From the NCBI GenBank assembly GCA_030710605.1, contig CP092870.1, forward strand, positions 98,112,592 through 98,176,591: 64,000 nt of DNA, written 5' to 3'. Below are positions 31,066 through 42,292 of this stretch, piece by piece. The stretch is from Cordylochernes scorpioides. Lineage: Eukaryota; Arthropoda; Arachnida; Pseudoscorpiones; Chernetidae. The position numbers and the translations under genes are program-made. The notes under the pieces were generated by a model. That model saw nothing but the letters and a program-made list of their open reading frames with translations, was not told the DNA's origin and ran no database searches. The stretch's first letter is position 1. Each line of letters opens with the position of its first letter.

Positions 31066-34000
31066 TTACTTTGGCTTTATTCCCACGATGCTGAGGCTCT
31101 CCAGGTGTTTCTTCATCTGGTCTCGGGATAGGTCCTTTGTGAAGATATCCGCCTCCAGGTCCTGAGATGGCTTGTACAGAAGGCAGATGTCTCTGGATTC
31201 ATAACAGTCTCTCAAGAAGTGGTACTTTCTGTTGATATGTCTACAGCGACTGCTTTGTTTAGGGCTGGAGATCCAGTTGATCAATGACTGACTGTCTGTA
31301 TAGATCGCAGTTGGTTTTTCCATGAAATTCCATTCTTCCAGCTCCTGTAACAGGTTTATTATCCACTTGATTTGACAGCAGCTTTCACAAGCAGCTATCA
31401 TTTCCGCTTCCATTGTGGAGAGGGCGACGAGTGGTTGTTTACTACTTTTCCAGTCTATAGTTGCTTCGCCGAGCTTCAATACATATCCGCCGTAGGATTT
31501 TCCGTCATGAGTGGTCGACCAGCTGGCATCGGCGTAGGACTTCAGGATTCCAGTCTTCCCTCTTTCAAATTTCACTCCTAGGTCAATTGTTCCTCGTAGG
31601 TATCTCATAACTCTTTTGATTGCTGTCCAGTGCATCTGTTTTGGTTGTTTGGAGTACTGTGAAAGTTTGCTAGTGATGTAAGCAATGTCGGGTCTGGCGT
31701 TAACAGCTAGAAACATTAGCATTCCAAGGGCTTCTTGGTAAGTGTGCTGATCACAATTGTCATCTTCAATATGATTATCCAAATTGATTTCTTTGGAACC
31801 TGGTGTTGGAACTTCCTTACAAGTTTCCATTCCATATTTCTGCAATATTTGTTGTACATAGTGGCTTTGCTGTAGCGAAATTCCCTCCTTGTCTTGTATG
31901 ATCTTGATTCCCAAAAACATGCCTTTACATGTTACATCCTTTATTTCCAGGTGATGTCTCAATTTATTGATGAATCTGTTTGAGGTATCTTCAGAATCTG
32001 AGACAGTGATAAAGTCATCAACATATATCCCTACATAGAAGTATTTGTCTTCATTCTTCCATTTAAATAGGCAAGGATCAGATTTAAGTTTTTCCAGTCC
32101 ACAGTCATGAAGTACTTGACTGAATTTCTCATACCACGATCTTCCGGATTGAGGTAGACCGTAAATACTTTTGTTGAGTTTGCAAACTTTGTTTCTGTCT
32201 TGGACAAATCCAGCAGGTTGTTCCATGAATATTGTATTTTCAATGTTTCCATTTAGATAGGCTGCTTTCACATCAAATAGTTTAATGACTGAATCTTTTG
32301 TTGCTGCCATTGACAAAATAGTCCTGAGGGTGGCATTTTTAATTACAGGGCTGAAACTTTCGTTGTAATCTCTTCCTGGGATTTGGTTGTATCCCATTGC
32401 AACAAGTCTAGCTTTGTAAGTTTTGTTTTCTTGGTCTTTAGATATTTTGAACACCCATTTACTTTTGACAACTTTAGCGTTTACAGGTCTAGGTACCAGT
32501 TCCCATACTTGATGCGAGTACATGTTCTGTATTTCCTCAAGCATTGCGTTCTCCCAATGTTTCTTGTCTTCGCATGCGATGGCTTCATCATAGTCTTTCG
32601 GAATGGTTTCATTCGTAGTAGCCAGAACGTAGTCATCGAATCTTTTAGGTATTGTTCGAGTTCTTTGTGGTCTGTCTGATACACTTGACTCTGTCTGTCT
32701 GTTGTTCATGGTATCTGGTGCTGGCTCTTCAATATCAACATCTGATAGAACATGATTGTCCAGTTGTTCATCCTCCTGAATGAAGAAATATGTGTCAGTG
32801 TCCGTATTATTATCACTTTGCTTTTCTTCCGAGATGACATTATTGTTCTCTCTGAAGTGAATGTCTGCGGTTTCAAGAATGACTCTCGCTGTGATATCAA
32901 ATACTCGATAAGCTCTTCTGCATCTTGAATAGCCTACAAATATTCCTCTCTTAGATTTAGCTTCTAGTTTGTGTCTTTGATGATTCTCGAGTTTATAGAA
33001 GACTTCACAACCAAATCTCATGATGTGAGAGACGGATGGCTTTTTACCTTTCCATTTTTCCATAGGGGTAGTGTCTGGGTCATTGGTTGTGGGAGTTAGA
33101 TTGTACAGATATGCAGCTGTATTCACAGCTTCTGCCCAGAAGTGTAGGGGTAATTGGGAGTCTGCCAGAAGTGTTCGGCCTTTGTCTAATAGTGTTCTGT
33201 TAGCTCTTTCAACTCTCCCATTGCTTCTTGGGGTGTATGGTGTAGTTAGTTCATGTTTAATTCCTTTGGATTCTATGAAGGTTTCAAGGTTTTTATTGAT
33301 AAATTCTGTTCCGTTATCTGTTCTAAGTCGTTTTAGTTTTGAGTTTAGCTCGTTTTCTCTCTTTACAATAAACTTCTTCAAAACTTCTGCTGCCGAGAGT
33401 TTATCTTTGAGAAATTCTACAAATATTCTCCTAGAAAATCCATCTACGATGGTCAAGAAATATTTACTTCCGCCCAAGGAGTTTATTCTCATTGGACCAC
33501 AGAGATCGACATAAATGGCTTCAAAGGGGTAGCTTTCCTGATTGCCATCTGTGTGAACATAGGGTACTTTGGTCATTTTTCCCAAGGAGCAAGCATCACA
33601 TTGATCAAGGGTACCATTTATAGAGTCCAAGCCTTTTAGAAGATTGTTCTTCAAAATCAGGTCTAGTTTGTTGTCACTAGGATGCCCTAACCTTCTGTGC
33701 CATGCAATCCTAGAATTGTCCTTTGAAATCAAACAATGTTCATTTGGAACATGAGTTGCTTCAGGTAAACGTGATAGGTTCAATGTGTACATGTTACCAT
33801 CAAAGTTTCCTGTTCCTATTAGCTTGTCATCAGAAGAGTATATGTATGCTCCTTCAGAGTTCAAAAGAACAGAGTTCCCTCTTCTTACTACGCTTGGAAT
33901 GGACATTAGATTTCCTTTCAGGTGTGGTACATGGAGGACATTATGCAGGGTTACAGCGTTGTTAAGTTTGTCCTTACCTTGTACAGTAGCTTGGATTAAT

Positions 34001-35019
34001 CCCGATGAGGTAGATTCGATGTGCCTCCCTTCTTCTGCCACTTGTATGCTTCTTCTCTCCTCCGTCTTGTGCTCGATCCAATCACCATGGGAAGTCATGT
34101 GGCTTGTGCACGCAGAATCAATTATCCACACGTCCTGAGTTGTCGGGCGTTCCTCCCTTGTGCTTGCATGTAGTGCGTATTCTGAAGTGGAGTCTCTTCG
34201 TTGGAATGGTTCCTCCGTTCGTTCTTGGATTGCTGATCTGGCTGTGTCTTTGTTTTGTTTTGGTCCTTTATGGTAGTTCCTTGTACTGGCCATGTTATTT
34301 TTGTTTGTTGTATTATTTTGATTTCCTTTGTTGTTAGGGTTGAACCAACAGTCTTTCTTGAAATGTCCTTTTCTTTTGCAAATGAAGCATGATTTTTCTT
34401 TGAATTGGTTGCCTGATGATCTGAAAGCATTTTCAGGATTTTTGCTTCTGTCCTGTCTTTTTTTCTCGAAATCCAGTAGAGTTTGTCTCAAGTCTGGTAA
34501 GGAGATTTCTCTGTTTATTGACAGTGCTGCTGTGATCGTGTCAAAGTTAGGTGTGAGTCCTTCAACAATGTATCGTACAAGTTCTCTTTCTGTTACAGTC
34601 TTTCCTAGCTGGGTGATCTCTTGTGCCAGTTTCTGTGCTCGTACAATATACATGTTGACATTTTCATTTGGGTTCAATTTTAGTCTGGCTAGATCCAACA
34701 TTAGGTCTATCCTTTTATTTTCTAGAGATCCTTCAAACCTTTTCTTTATGTCGTACCAAATTCTTTTGGCTCTTTTATCGCCTCGAAAGATGATTGTTAA
34801 GTCATCCGAAAGTGACAATATTATTAGGCTGTATGCTTCCCGATTCTTTTTCTTCCAAATATCATATTCTAGTTTATTTTTTGTAAAGTCTGGCTCGTCA
34901 TTAACAATTACGTCCTCGAAGAGATCTTTTGAATCTAGAATTGCTTCCATTTTCATGGACCACGTGGTATAGTTGTTTTCTGTTAACTGTTCGATTTTTG
35001 CTAAGTTATATGTATCCAT
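31066..35019 (-). CDS. Copia gag-pol polyprotein, 1317 aa, intact
   Basis: A single uninterrupted ORF. Gag: residues 1-230 with zinc knuckle CFICKRKGHFKKDC (211-224). Protease: WIIDSACTSHM with catalytic Asp about 301 (DSA instead of the common DSG). Integrase: HRRLGHPSDN and CDACSLGK (HHCC), then YVDLCGPM, RTDNGTEF and SNGRVERANRTL (DDE). RT: YKARLVAMGYNQIPGRDY, FDVKAAYLNG, GIYVDDFITV (the YVDD pair). RNase H: SYADASW, ALSTMEAEM and IYTDSQSLI. Length and order (integrase before RT) are standard for Copia. It encodes all enzymes for particle assembly, reverse transcription and integration. Confidence 0.95.
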   Translation of the reverse strand: MDTYNLAKIEQLTENNYTTWSMKMEAILDSKDLFEDVIVNDEPDFTKNKLEYDIWKKKNREAYSLIILSLSDDLTIIFRGDKRAKRIWYDIKKRFEGSLENKRIDLMLDLARLKLNPNENVNMYIVRAQKLAQEITQLGKTVTERELVRYIVEGLTPNFDTITAALSINREISLPDLRQTLLDFEKKRQDRSKNPENAFRSSGNQFKEKSCFICKRKGHFKKDCWFNPNNKGNQNNTTNKNNMASTRNYHKGPKQNKDTARSAIQERTEEPFQRRDSTSEYALHASTREERPTTQDVWIIDSACTSHMTSHGDWIEHKTEERRSIQVAEEGRHIESTSSGLIQATVQGKDKLNNAVTLHNVLHVPHLKGNLMSIPSVVRRGNSVLLNSEGAYIYSSDDKLIGTGNFDGNMYTLNLSRLPEATHVPNEHCLISKDNSRIAWHRRLGHPSDNKLDLILKNNLLKGLDSINGTLDQCDACSLGKMTKVPYVHTDGNQESYPFEAIYVDLCGPMRINSLGGSKYFLTIVDGFSRRIFVEFLKDKLSAAEVLKKFIVKRENELNSKLKRLRTDNGTEFINKNLETFIESKGIKHELTTPYTPRSNGRVERANRTLLDKGRTLLADSQLPLHFWAEAVNTAAYLYNLTPTTNDPDTTPMEKWKGKKPSVSHIMRFGCEVFYKLENHQRHKLEAKSKRGIFVGYSRCRRAYRVFDITARVILETADIHFRENNNVISEEKQSDNNTDTDTYFFIQEDEQLDNHVLSDVDIEEPAPDTMNNRQTESSVSDRPQRTRTIPKRFDDYVLATTNETIPKDYDEAIACEDKKHWENAMLEEIQNMYSHQVWELVPRPVNAKVVKSKWVFKISKDQENKTYKARLVAMGYNQIPGRDYNESFSPVIKNATLRTILSMAATKDSVIKLFDVKAAYLNGNIENTIFMEQPAGFVQDRNKVCKLNKSIYGLPQSGRSWYEKFSQVLHDCGLEKLKSDPCLFKWKNEDKYFYVGIYVDDFITVSDSEDTSNRFINKLRHHLEIKDVTCKGMFLGIKIIQDKEGISLQQSHYVQQILQKYGMETCKEVPTPGSKEINLDNHIEDDNCDQHTYQEALGMLMFLAVNARPDIAYITSKLSQYSKQPKQMHWTAIKRVMRYLRGTIDLGVKFERGKTGILKSYADASWSTTHDGKSYGGYVLKLGEATIDWKSSKQPLVALSTMEAEMIAACESCCQIKWIINLLQELEEWNFMEKPTAIYTDSQSLINWISSPKQSSRCRHINRKYHFLRDCYESRDICLLYKPSQDLEADIFTKDLSRDQMKKHLESLSIVGIKPK

Positions 35020-35142
35020 TTTTATTCAACTTTTTCTTTCTAAATTGGCGGTTAGTCCAATTATTTAATTTCCTTTTGATTTAAATGGATCAATTGGCGG
35101 TTAGTCCAATTCGCGCGCCTAAACAACGCTCAGCTACCAAAT

Positions 35143-35406
35143 TGATATAGGCTTAGCAAAATACGGTTATTCTTTTTGAGGATTTCTGGTTGTTTTTGTA
35201 CTCACGTATGTTGTAGTTACGAGGACATCCCTTTAGATAAAAACAAATATATATTTATTTAAGGAACGACTTGTTCCATTACATATATTGTTAAGACAAG
35301 TTAGCGGTAAACAATAACAGCAAGGTTGAAGGTAGAAGTTGGAAGTTACGCCATAGTAGTAGTGACGTCAGCATCTATGATGATTAAAGTCAAAGTCTGT
35401 GTAACA
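35143..35406 (-). repeat. Copia 5' LTR
   Basis: 264 bp. The leader between it and the ORF carries a 20-bp direct repeat (AATTGGCGGTTAGTCCAATT at about 35044 and 35093). Confidence 0.95.
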
Positions 35407-35411
35407 ATTAT

Positions 35412-36648
35412 CCATGATGGACGTTGCGGTCAATTTGAGATCTTGTAACTCTTCAAAAGAGTTCACGCTTGTGACTAAATTGTCCACATAAAAGGATTTT
35501 TGCAACCTCTGAACTAACGGTTTATGTTCAGGTCGAACATTAGATAGGTGGTATTCGATTACCGCCCCCAAAATGAAAGGACTACAGTTAACACCGAAAA
35601 CGACACGTCTATGTCGGAATACTTCTGTCTTTTCTCCATTTTTGGAATACCACAGAAAACGCAGGTAATCTCTGTCCCTTTCATTCACCTCAATCTGCAG
35701 AAACGCTTTCTTAATGTCTGCCACGACTCCAAACTTGCCATTTCTAAACCTCAGCATAAGGTTGGGAATCATCTCTATGAGGTTAGGTCCTTTTTCAAGA
35801 CAGTCATTTAAAGATGGGGATCTATAGACCTTGCTAGAAGCATCAAAGACAGGCCTGATAGGCGTAGTCCCACTGGAGAGTTTCACCACCGGACGATGAG
35901 GCAGGTAGAAGGCCTCAGCGTCGTGTTGTTCAGCTGGAACTTTCTCAATTATCCCATCCTCCGACCAGCCTCGGAAAATATCACCATAGTCCTCATAAAG
36001 ATTCAAAGAGATTAATTTCTTAGTCTTCTGTTCTATATATATATATAATCTCTTCATAGCAACCTCCCTGTTGTCCGCGATTTTAGCTTTCTCTACAGTC
36101 CACAGGAGGGAAACAACATATCTTCCAGAAACAGAATGATGGACTGTTTTTAGAAAATGTCGACGCGCCAGTGCGTCTCTCTGATCTCTTTTTTTAACCT
36201 CAATAGGATCCATAATGCCAAAAACATCGAGATTGCACAGAATGGGTATACTGCTCTCCGAAATTGTCATCGTTGTAACATGATGAGCGAGTGAAACGTC
36301 ACTACCTGGTTAACATTCTCCCATTAAATTCCATCCAAAACGCGTCTGCGACGTAGTCAAGCCATTTTGACAACACACAAGATTTCATCATGAAAATAGA
36401 TCCCAACACATCGCATCCTAGAAGTATTTGAATTTCCATCTCATCCTTTCCAATATCAGGAACCCTGATTCTGCGGGCTTTGAGTTCTTTCAACCATGGC
36501 CCGCGGCTCAATCTTGGTAGGTTACCACAGATTTTTTGTTGGTCAAGAAGCTTCGCTACCATCTTAAAATTCCCCGATGCATGACCCAAATTGACTCTGT
36601 ATTCTTGGTAGACACTTTCGCTAGTATGACCTCCAAACACCACATGTT
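35412..36648 (-). pseudogene. BEL/Pao protease-RT region
   Basis: Two open segments, 36643-36302 and 36270-35412, overlap in sense. The first carries VFGGHTSESVYQEY and QILLGCDVLG from the retropepsin/linker region. The second carries RPVFDASSK, VVADIKKAFLQIEV (first palm Asp) and SFYVDNLVTSV, where the YVDD box is YVDN. The second catalytic Asp is therefore lost and the enzyme dead. A short frameshift separates the segments. It is joined to gag at 43183 across the foreign insertion (KHV|VFGG). Confidence 0.8.
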
Positions 36649-37108
36649 TGTTAAGTCAGTGTTGTGCACGTCAATATACCTTATATTGACCATTAAGTGA
36701 TATACTAAACTCAATAAAAGAAATTTTAAAAACTCGCCACGGCAAATTGCACAAACAATGGCTTATACAAGTTTCAACCTCGTTATTATAACATAGTATC
36801 ACGTGTAAATCATAAAGTGGATTAACAAAGAAATCACCATTACGCTTTTGAATAACTCACACACTCCATATTTGTACACTTTATGGGAATTAATGTTGGT
36901 CTGTTATAACACACAAAAAAAATTTACAAAGTAAAAAAATGAATAATACCAAATTTTATTATATCTAACATTCTATAATTTGGTGCAAAAAAAAAAAAGA
37001 AATATGGGATTACATGCAAGATAAAAGGGTATTTTTTCACTAATGAACGTTTCTTCACTTCCAATTCTATTGAATTATGAAAAGAAAATTTCTATTTACT
37101 ATATATAT

Positions 37109-37344
37109 TGTCAAGAAGCCCAGCGGCTCCAATCACGAGAGGCCCCATGGGACGTTTGTCAATCATCGCTGGACACCGGGTGTGAGGGGTTCTGGGGAAT
37201 CTGGCCGGCGGGGGGAGCTGAGGTCCCTCATTAGGATTAACCTTAACTTGGGGTAAGTTCTACTTTATCCATCTCCCTATAAAAACCCCTTATAATAAAT
37301 TAATTATCCCCAAACTTGCCCTTGCTTTATTTATCTCCGCGACA
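37109..37344 (+). repeat. Gypsy 5' LTR
   Basis: 236 bp, starts TGTCAAGAAGCC and ends ATCTCCGCGACA. It includes a TATAAAA-like box (CCTATAAAAACC). Confidence 0.95.
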
Positions 37345-37444
37345 TATTTTGGCGGAGACGCTGGGTAGCGTGACGGAACTTCGAAGAAGTCGACGTCTAC
37401 AGGGACGTGAACCAATTCTTCAACCTTTGCCACAACTAATAGAA

Positions 37445-38599
37445 ATGGAAGACGACCACAGACCTACTGTTAGCGGATCCTACCTCCCTTGTCAGCGCCT
37501 ACGAGATCCTTCTACCTTTTCTGGAGATGGAAATATAAACCCTGGACAGTGGTTGAAAGAGTACGAGAGAGTGTCGAAGTACAACAGATGGGACGAGACC
37601 ATGAAGCTTGCCAACGTCGTCTTTTACTTGAACGGAACTGCTGGAAGGTGGTTTGATAATAACGAAGAATCACTCAACTCGTGGAGAAGCTTTGAAGACG
37701 CATTCCGCGGTGTGTTCGGACTGCAAGAGGATTCTGCTCGACGCGCCGAGGAAGTTCTGAAGTCAAGAGCACAGAAGGCCGAGGAATCCAGCGAGTCATA
37801 CATCCAGGAGATTCTTAGTCTCTGCCACCAGGTGAACCCTCGCATGGAAGAAGGTGAGAGAGTTGCTCACATTATAAAGGGAATTTCGGAGGACACATAC
37901 CAGGTATTGGTGGCGAAAGACATACAGACAGTAGATGAGATCCTGAAGTTTTGCCGTCATCTGACAACCGTCAAGCAGCGCAGGATCGGCCGTACGAAAT
38001 TCGCCAGGTTGTCAAACGTAATGCCCATTTCGTGTGTTGACGACTCAGACGACTTGGCCGCGTTAATTCGCCGCATCGTTAGAGAAGAGATACAAAAGGT
38101 TTTCTCAGCACCTGAAGTGATCAATCCTCTCCGAGAGGTGAACGCCCTGGAACAGACTGTGAGGGAAGAGGTCAGCCGTGCTCTACAACCTACCAGACCA
38201 CAAGTCAACGTGGTACAACAACAACCACGAACGCCCTATTATAATATCGACCGACCAACCCAACCCAGGAAAACGGAACATTGGAGAACCTACGACGACA
38301 AACCTATCTGCTTCCACTGCGGACGACCCGGACATGTCGTCCGTTATTGTAGGGAACGACGGCAGGTCTTCGCTGAAGCCAGGTCAAGGAATGGCGGAGA
38401 AGGAAGAAATGTTGGATTTTCGAGTCGACCCCCGAGATATGACGCCGACGACGACTATGTAACGCCCCAAACCTCGACGTACTTCTACCGGAGCTCTTCC
38501 CCACATCCAAGCCGCGCAAGGTCGCCAGCCCGAAGACAATCCCAGTCGCCAGCCCGTCGTTTCAGCCGTTCTCCCATGCCTCAGAATGTGAAAAACTAA
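37445..38599 (+). CDS. Gypsy Gag, about 384 aa
   Basis: Structural capsid protein of the retrotransposon. The open frame extends upstream into the LTR, so the Met of MEDDHRPTVSG (37445) is the sensible start. Capsid-like text lies at about residues 25-160 (FSGDGNINPGQWLKEYERV, WRSFEDAFRGVFG). One CCHC knuckle (CFHCGRPGHVVRYC) lies at about residue 288. The tail is rich in RSPAR-type repeats and suited to RNA binding. The frame ends at 38597-38599. The seven bases GAAAAAC immediately before the stop form a plausible -1 slippage site into pol. Confidence 0.9.
   Translation: MEDDHRPTVSGSYLPCQRLRDPSTFSGDGNINPGQWLKEYERVSKYNRWDETMKLANVVFYLNGTAGRWFDNNEESLNSWRSFEDAFRGVFGLQEDSARRAEEVLKSRAQKAEESSESYIQEILSLCHQVNPRMEEGERVAHIIKGISEDTYQVLVAKDIQTVDEILKFCRHLTTVKQRRIGRTKFARLSNVMPISCVDDSDDLAALIRRIVREEIQKVFSAPEVINPLREVNALEQTVREEVSRALQPTRPQVNVVQQQPRTPYYNIDRPTQPRKTEHWRTYDDKPICFHCGRPGHVVRYCRERRQVFAEARSRNGGEGRNVGFSSRPPRYDADDDYVTPQTSTYFYRSSSPHPSRARSPARRQSQSPARRFSRSPMPQNVKN
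38590..38596 (+). other. Putative -1 ribosomal frameshift heptamer
   Basis: Gag codons GTG AAA AAC TAA contain G AAA AAC directly before the stop. Pol is open in the -1 frame from about 38443, so a slip here would fuse Gag to Pol. No downstream structure was assessed. Confidence 0.45.
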
Positions 38600-41500
38600 G
38601 TGGAGCGGCTTCTAACGGGGGTGAGGTCGCCATTGAGGAAAATCCTCCAGGGTATATCGCCGCTAAATTAAAAGAAAATTTTGTTATGGTCGAAATAAAT
38701 GGACGCAAAATTAAAGCATTGGTGGATTCAGGAGCCGACTTTTCTGTTATTTCAGACAAATTTCGACGCGAACTAAAGACACCTCTCTTCAAAGAACCAG
38801 GTCCCATTCTTAAAGCTGCAAACAAAAATTTAATAGAGACCCTAGGAAAATGTGTCCTGAACATAGAAGTTAATGGTCTGAATATCTCATTTGAATTCGT
38901 TGTTATGGTGGAATGCAGCCATGACATCATATTTGGATGGGACTTCTTCAAGGCCACCGAAGCCGTCATTGATTGTGGCAGAAATGAACTCCATCTCGGG
39001 GAAACCTCCGTCCTGGAATCTCGAGAGGAGGAAAACCAGAGATTGTTTGCTTCCGACGACTTTGTCATCCCGCCTAAATCAATAAAGAAGATCAGTGTGA
39101 TAAACGAAGAAATATGTGGTGTTAGAGATGTTTTAGTCTCAACTTCTAAGGATTTATTATTAAGAAAGGAAGTTCTTATACCAAACTCATTGGTTACATT
39201 TCGACACGGCCGAGGTAGCATTTGGGTGGCGAATGGAGCGTCTTGGCCGCAACTGATTCCATCAGGAATGAATATATGCACCATGGAAAGTTATGAGAAT
39301 GGGAATATCTGCAATCTTATTGAATCCAGCGATAAGTTACAAGAAACGCAGCTAAAGTCACGTGAATGGTCACAGAAGATAAACCTTACTCTAGATCCAG
39401 GGCTGTCTGAAATTCAAAGGTTACAGCTTGTTTCATGCCTTGACGAGTTTATTGGCATATTTGACTTTGGGAGTACTCCTATTAAGCCCACCAGTACTGT
39501 GAAGCACAAGATAAACACAGGCGACCAGTCTCCTATCAAACAGCGGCCCTATAGAGTAGCACCAAGTGAACGACGACTAATTCAAGATGAAGTGAACAAG
39601 ATGATTGAAAATCACATCGTGAAGCCCTCTGAAGGTCCTTGGTCATCTCCAGTTATTCTAGTTCGAAAGAAAGACGGGACCTGGAGATTCTGCGTAGATT
39701 ACCGTCGATTAAATAAGATAACAAAAAAAGATGTTTATCCGCTGCCACGCATTGACGATGCCTTGGACAGTTTAGCCGGCTCTAGTTACTTCTCCACGAT
39801 GGATCTTCGGTCCGGGTATTGGCAGATTGAAGTGGACGAAAAAGACAGGGAGAAAACTGCTTTCATCACTCCAGATGGGCTGTATGAATTCCAAGTAATG
39901 CCCTTCGGTCTTTGCAACGCTCCAGCAACGTTTGAAAGGATGATAGATAGTGTTCTGGGCAGTCTTAAATGGAACATGTGCCTTTGCTACCTGGACGACA
40001 TCGTAGTTTACGCACCTACCTTTGAGGAACATCTACGTCGTCTACAACTTGTATTAAGCTGCATCCAGAAAGCTGGACTAAGCTTGAACCACAAAAAGTG
40101 TCTTTTTGGATCAAGGAGGATAAAGATTTTGGGACACCTTGTTGACGCCAATGGAATTCATCCAGATCCAGATAAAGTTGAAGCCGTCTCTAAATTTCCG
40201 AGGCCAAGGAATATCTCTGAACTGAAGAGCTTTCTTGGATTATGTTCCTATTACCGAAGATTTATTGAGAACTTTGCCGGGAAAGCTAGATCTTTGCATG
40301 ACCTACTGAAGACTGAAAAACAATTTTATTGGGATGCAGCTCAAGAGAAAGCGTTTGAAGTCCTTAAAACAGCTCTAATTTCAGAGCCTGTCTTAGGACA
40401 CTTTGATGAATCCGCTGATACCCATCTACACACGGATGCAAGCGGACATGGTATTGGAGCTGTTCTTCTACAAATACAAGGTGGAAAGGAGCGGCCTATA
40501 GCTTATGCATCTAGAAGCTTGACAAAGGCTGAAAATAACTATTCTACAACGGAAAAAGAATGCCTTGCTGTAGTCTGGTCTATTAGCAAATTCCGCCCAT
40601 ATTTGTTTGGTCGACCATTCACGGTTGTCACTGACCATCATTCTCTATGTTGGTTGGTAGGGCAGAAAGATCCTTCTGGCCGTTTGGCAAGATGGGCGCT
40701 GAAGTTGCAAGAATTTGACGTGACCGTTATCTACAAGAGCGGACGCAAACATAAGGATGCCGATTGTCTGTCAAGGAGCCCGCTTGAGAACGATCAACCA
40801 AGTGCTGTGATGTCACTAACCAACGTCGATATAGAACAGACTAAAGACCCGGATTTAGCTAAAATAATCGATAATTTAAACTCGGGCTACACCAGAAAGG
40901 AATTCAGCATTATCGACGGCATCTTATACAAGAAAAACTATAGCACAACTGGAAGACCCTGGCTTATGATGATCCCTAAGCACTTAAGATCGGAAGTTAT
41001 GGCAGATTTACATGATGCTCCTACAGCTGGGCATTTGGGTTTCGCCCGGACGTATGACAAAGTCAAAAAACGATTCTATTGGCCTGGCCTTTATAGAACT
41101 GTTCGCCAATATGTAAGCCATTGTCGGGAGTGTCAACGAAGGAAGAAATTACCTCGACGTCCGGCTGGACAACTTGTATCCATACCGCCCGTAGAAAAGC
41201 CATTCTATAAAGTCGGGGTTGATCTCCTTGGAAGATTTCCAGTTTCTAAAGATGGAAACCGTTGGATCATTGTGTGCACCGATTATATGACAAGGTATGC
41301 CATAACGAAAGCGATCCCAGACGGAGGAGCAATCGAAACAGCTAAGTTCCTGGTTGAAGACGTCATCTTGAAGCATGGAGCTCCTAGAGAAATGATAACA
41401 GATCGCGGCAGAAATTTCATTTCTCAAGTAATAAAAGAGATCAATGCTCTGTGCGGAATTGTGCACAGATTTACAACGGCCTACCATCCCCAGACCAACG

Positions 41501-41862
41501 GCCTGACTGAAAGGTTCAACAAAACTCTGGGAGACATGCTGTCCATGTACACAGGTGTTGAGCAGAAGGACTGGGACCAAGTTTTGCCCTATGTAACTTT
41601 TGCTTACAACACTGCTAAACAGGAGGCGACCGGCTACACCCCGTTCTTTCTTGTCCACGCCCGCGAGGCCGAGACCTACATCGATGCCGTACTACCCTAC
41701 CTACCAGATGAGATCTCTAACGACTACGTTGGAGAACTTGTGACCAGAGCTGAGGAAGCGCGTCAACTCTCCCGATCACGCCTTCTACAATCACAGGCGA
41801 AAGACCGTAGACTATACGACCAGAAACATACTCCAGTCTATACGAAGTTACGTATGAAGTAG
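38600..41862 (+). pseudogene. Gypsy Pol, truncated at the integrase C-terminus
   Basis: The long ORF runs to 41862 (the Met at 38686 is internal; translation probably comes by frameshift from Gag). Domains in order: protease (ALVDSGADFSVIS), RT (TWRFCVDYRRLNKIT, SYFSTMDLRSGYWQIEV, FGLCNAPATF, LCYLDDIVVYAP), RNase H (THLHTDASGHGIGAVL), integrase zinc module (GHLGF...HCRECQRRK) and DDE core (GVDLLGRFP, ITDRGRNFISQ, NGLTERFNKT). Near 41838 the text jumps from HTPVYTKL into sequence that normally lies downstream, in another frame, giving an early stop. The integrase C-terminal (GPY/F-like) region is therefore deleted. Confidence 0.85.
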
Positions 41863-42020
41863 AGCCCGTGGACCCCTCTCCCCGATCACGGAAAGCCAAG
41901 GATATCGTCCATGTCATTCGGATGAAGCCCTACCTGGACCCTGAAGAACAACATTCTATTCTGCTAGGGAACACCAGCCGTGATAGATTTCCTTCCAGAA
42001 CAAGGGCTGAGACAAGCTAA
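41840..42020 (+). pseudogene. Out-of-frame Pol C-terminal remnant
   Basis: In the frame after the deletion: VTYEVEPVDPSPRSRKAK, then DIVHVIRMKPYLDP, typical of the Gypsy pol C-terminus, ending near 42020 just before the polypurine tract. Confidence 0.75.
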
Positions 42021-42056
42021 TCAGCGGGTCGCTGTTTTTTTCTAAGGAGGGAATAA

Positions 42057-42292
42057 TGTCAAGAAGCCCAGCGGCTCCAATCACGAGAGGCCCCATGGGA
42101 CGTTTGTCAATCATCGCTGGACACCGGGTGTGAGGGGTTCTGGGGAATCTGGCCGGCGGGGGGAGCTGAGGTCCCTCATTAGGATTAACCTTAACTTGGG
42201 GTAAGTTCTACTTTATCCATCTCCCTATAAAAACCCCTTATAATAAATTAATTATCCCCAAACTTTCCCTTGCTTTATTTATCTCCGCGACA
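42057..42292 (+). repeat. Gypsy 3' LTR
   Basis: 236 bp, near-identical to the 5' LTR. Confidence 0.95.

Larger units (their letters stand above)
30788..35411 (-). mobile_element. Complete Copia-type LTR retrotransposon
   Basis: Two 264-bp LTRs (30793-31056, 35143-35406) bounded by TG/CA enclose one 1317-codon ORF. The target duplication ATTAT lies at 30788-30792 and 35407-35411. A polypurine tract (AGTAAGGAGGGAAT) abuts the 3' LTR. A primer-site-like TTGGTAGCTGAGC lies next to the 5' LTR. The LTRs differ at one visible position (CAGTT/CGGTT). It looks young and possibly mobile. Confidence 0.95.
37109..42292 (+). mobile_element. Gypsy-type LTR retrotransposon, recent, pol deleted
   Basis: LTRs of 236 bp at 37109-37344 and 42057-42292 differ at one visible base (AACTTGCCC/AACTTTCCC). 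Target duplication ATAT (37105-37108, 42293-42296). A primer-site-like TGGCGGAGACGCTGGG follows the 5' LTR and the purine tract AAGGAGGGAATAA precedes the 3' LTR. Gag and pol lie in different frames. Confidence 0.95.

Noticed and set aside
34328..34972. 214-residue plus-strand ORF
   Set aside because: Antisense of the Copia gag region.
38562..39284. 240-residue minus-strand ORF
   Set aside because: Antisense of the Gypsy gag-pol junction.
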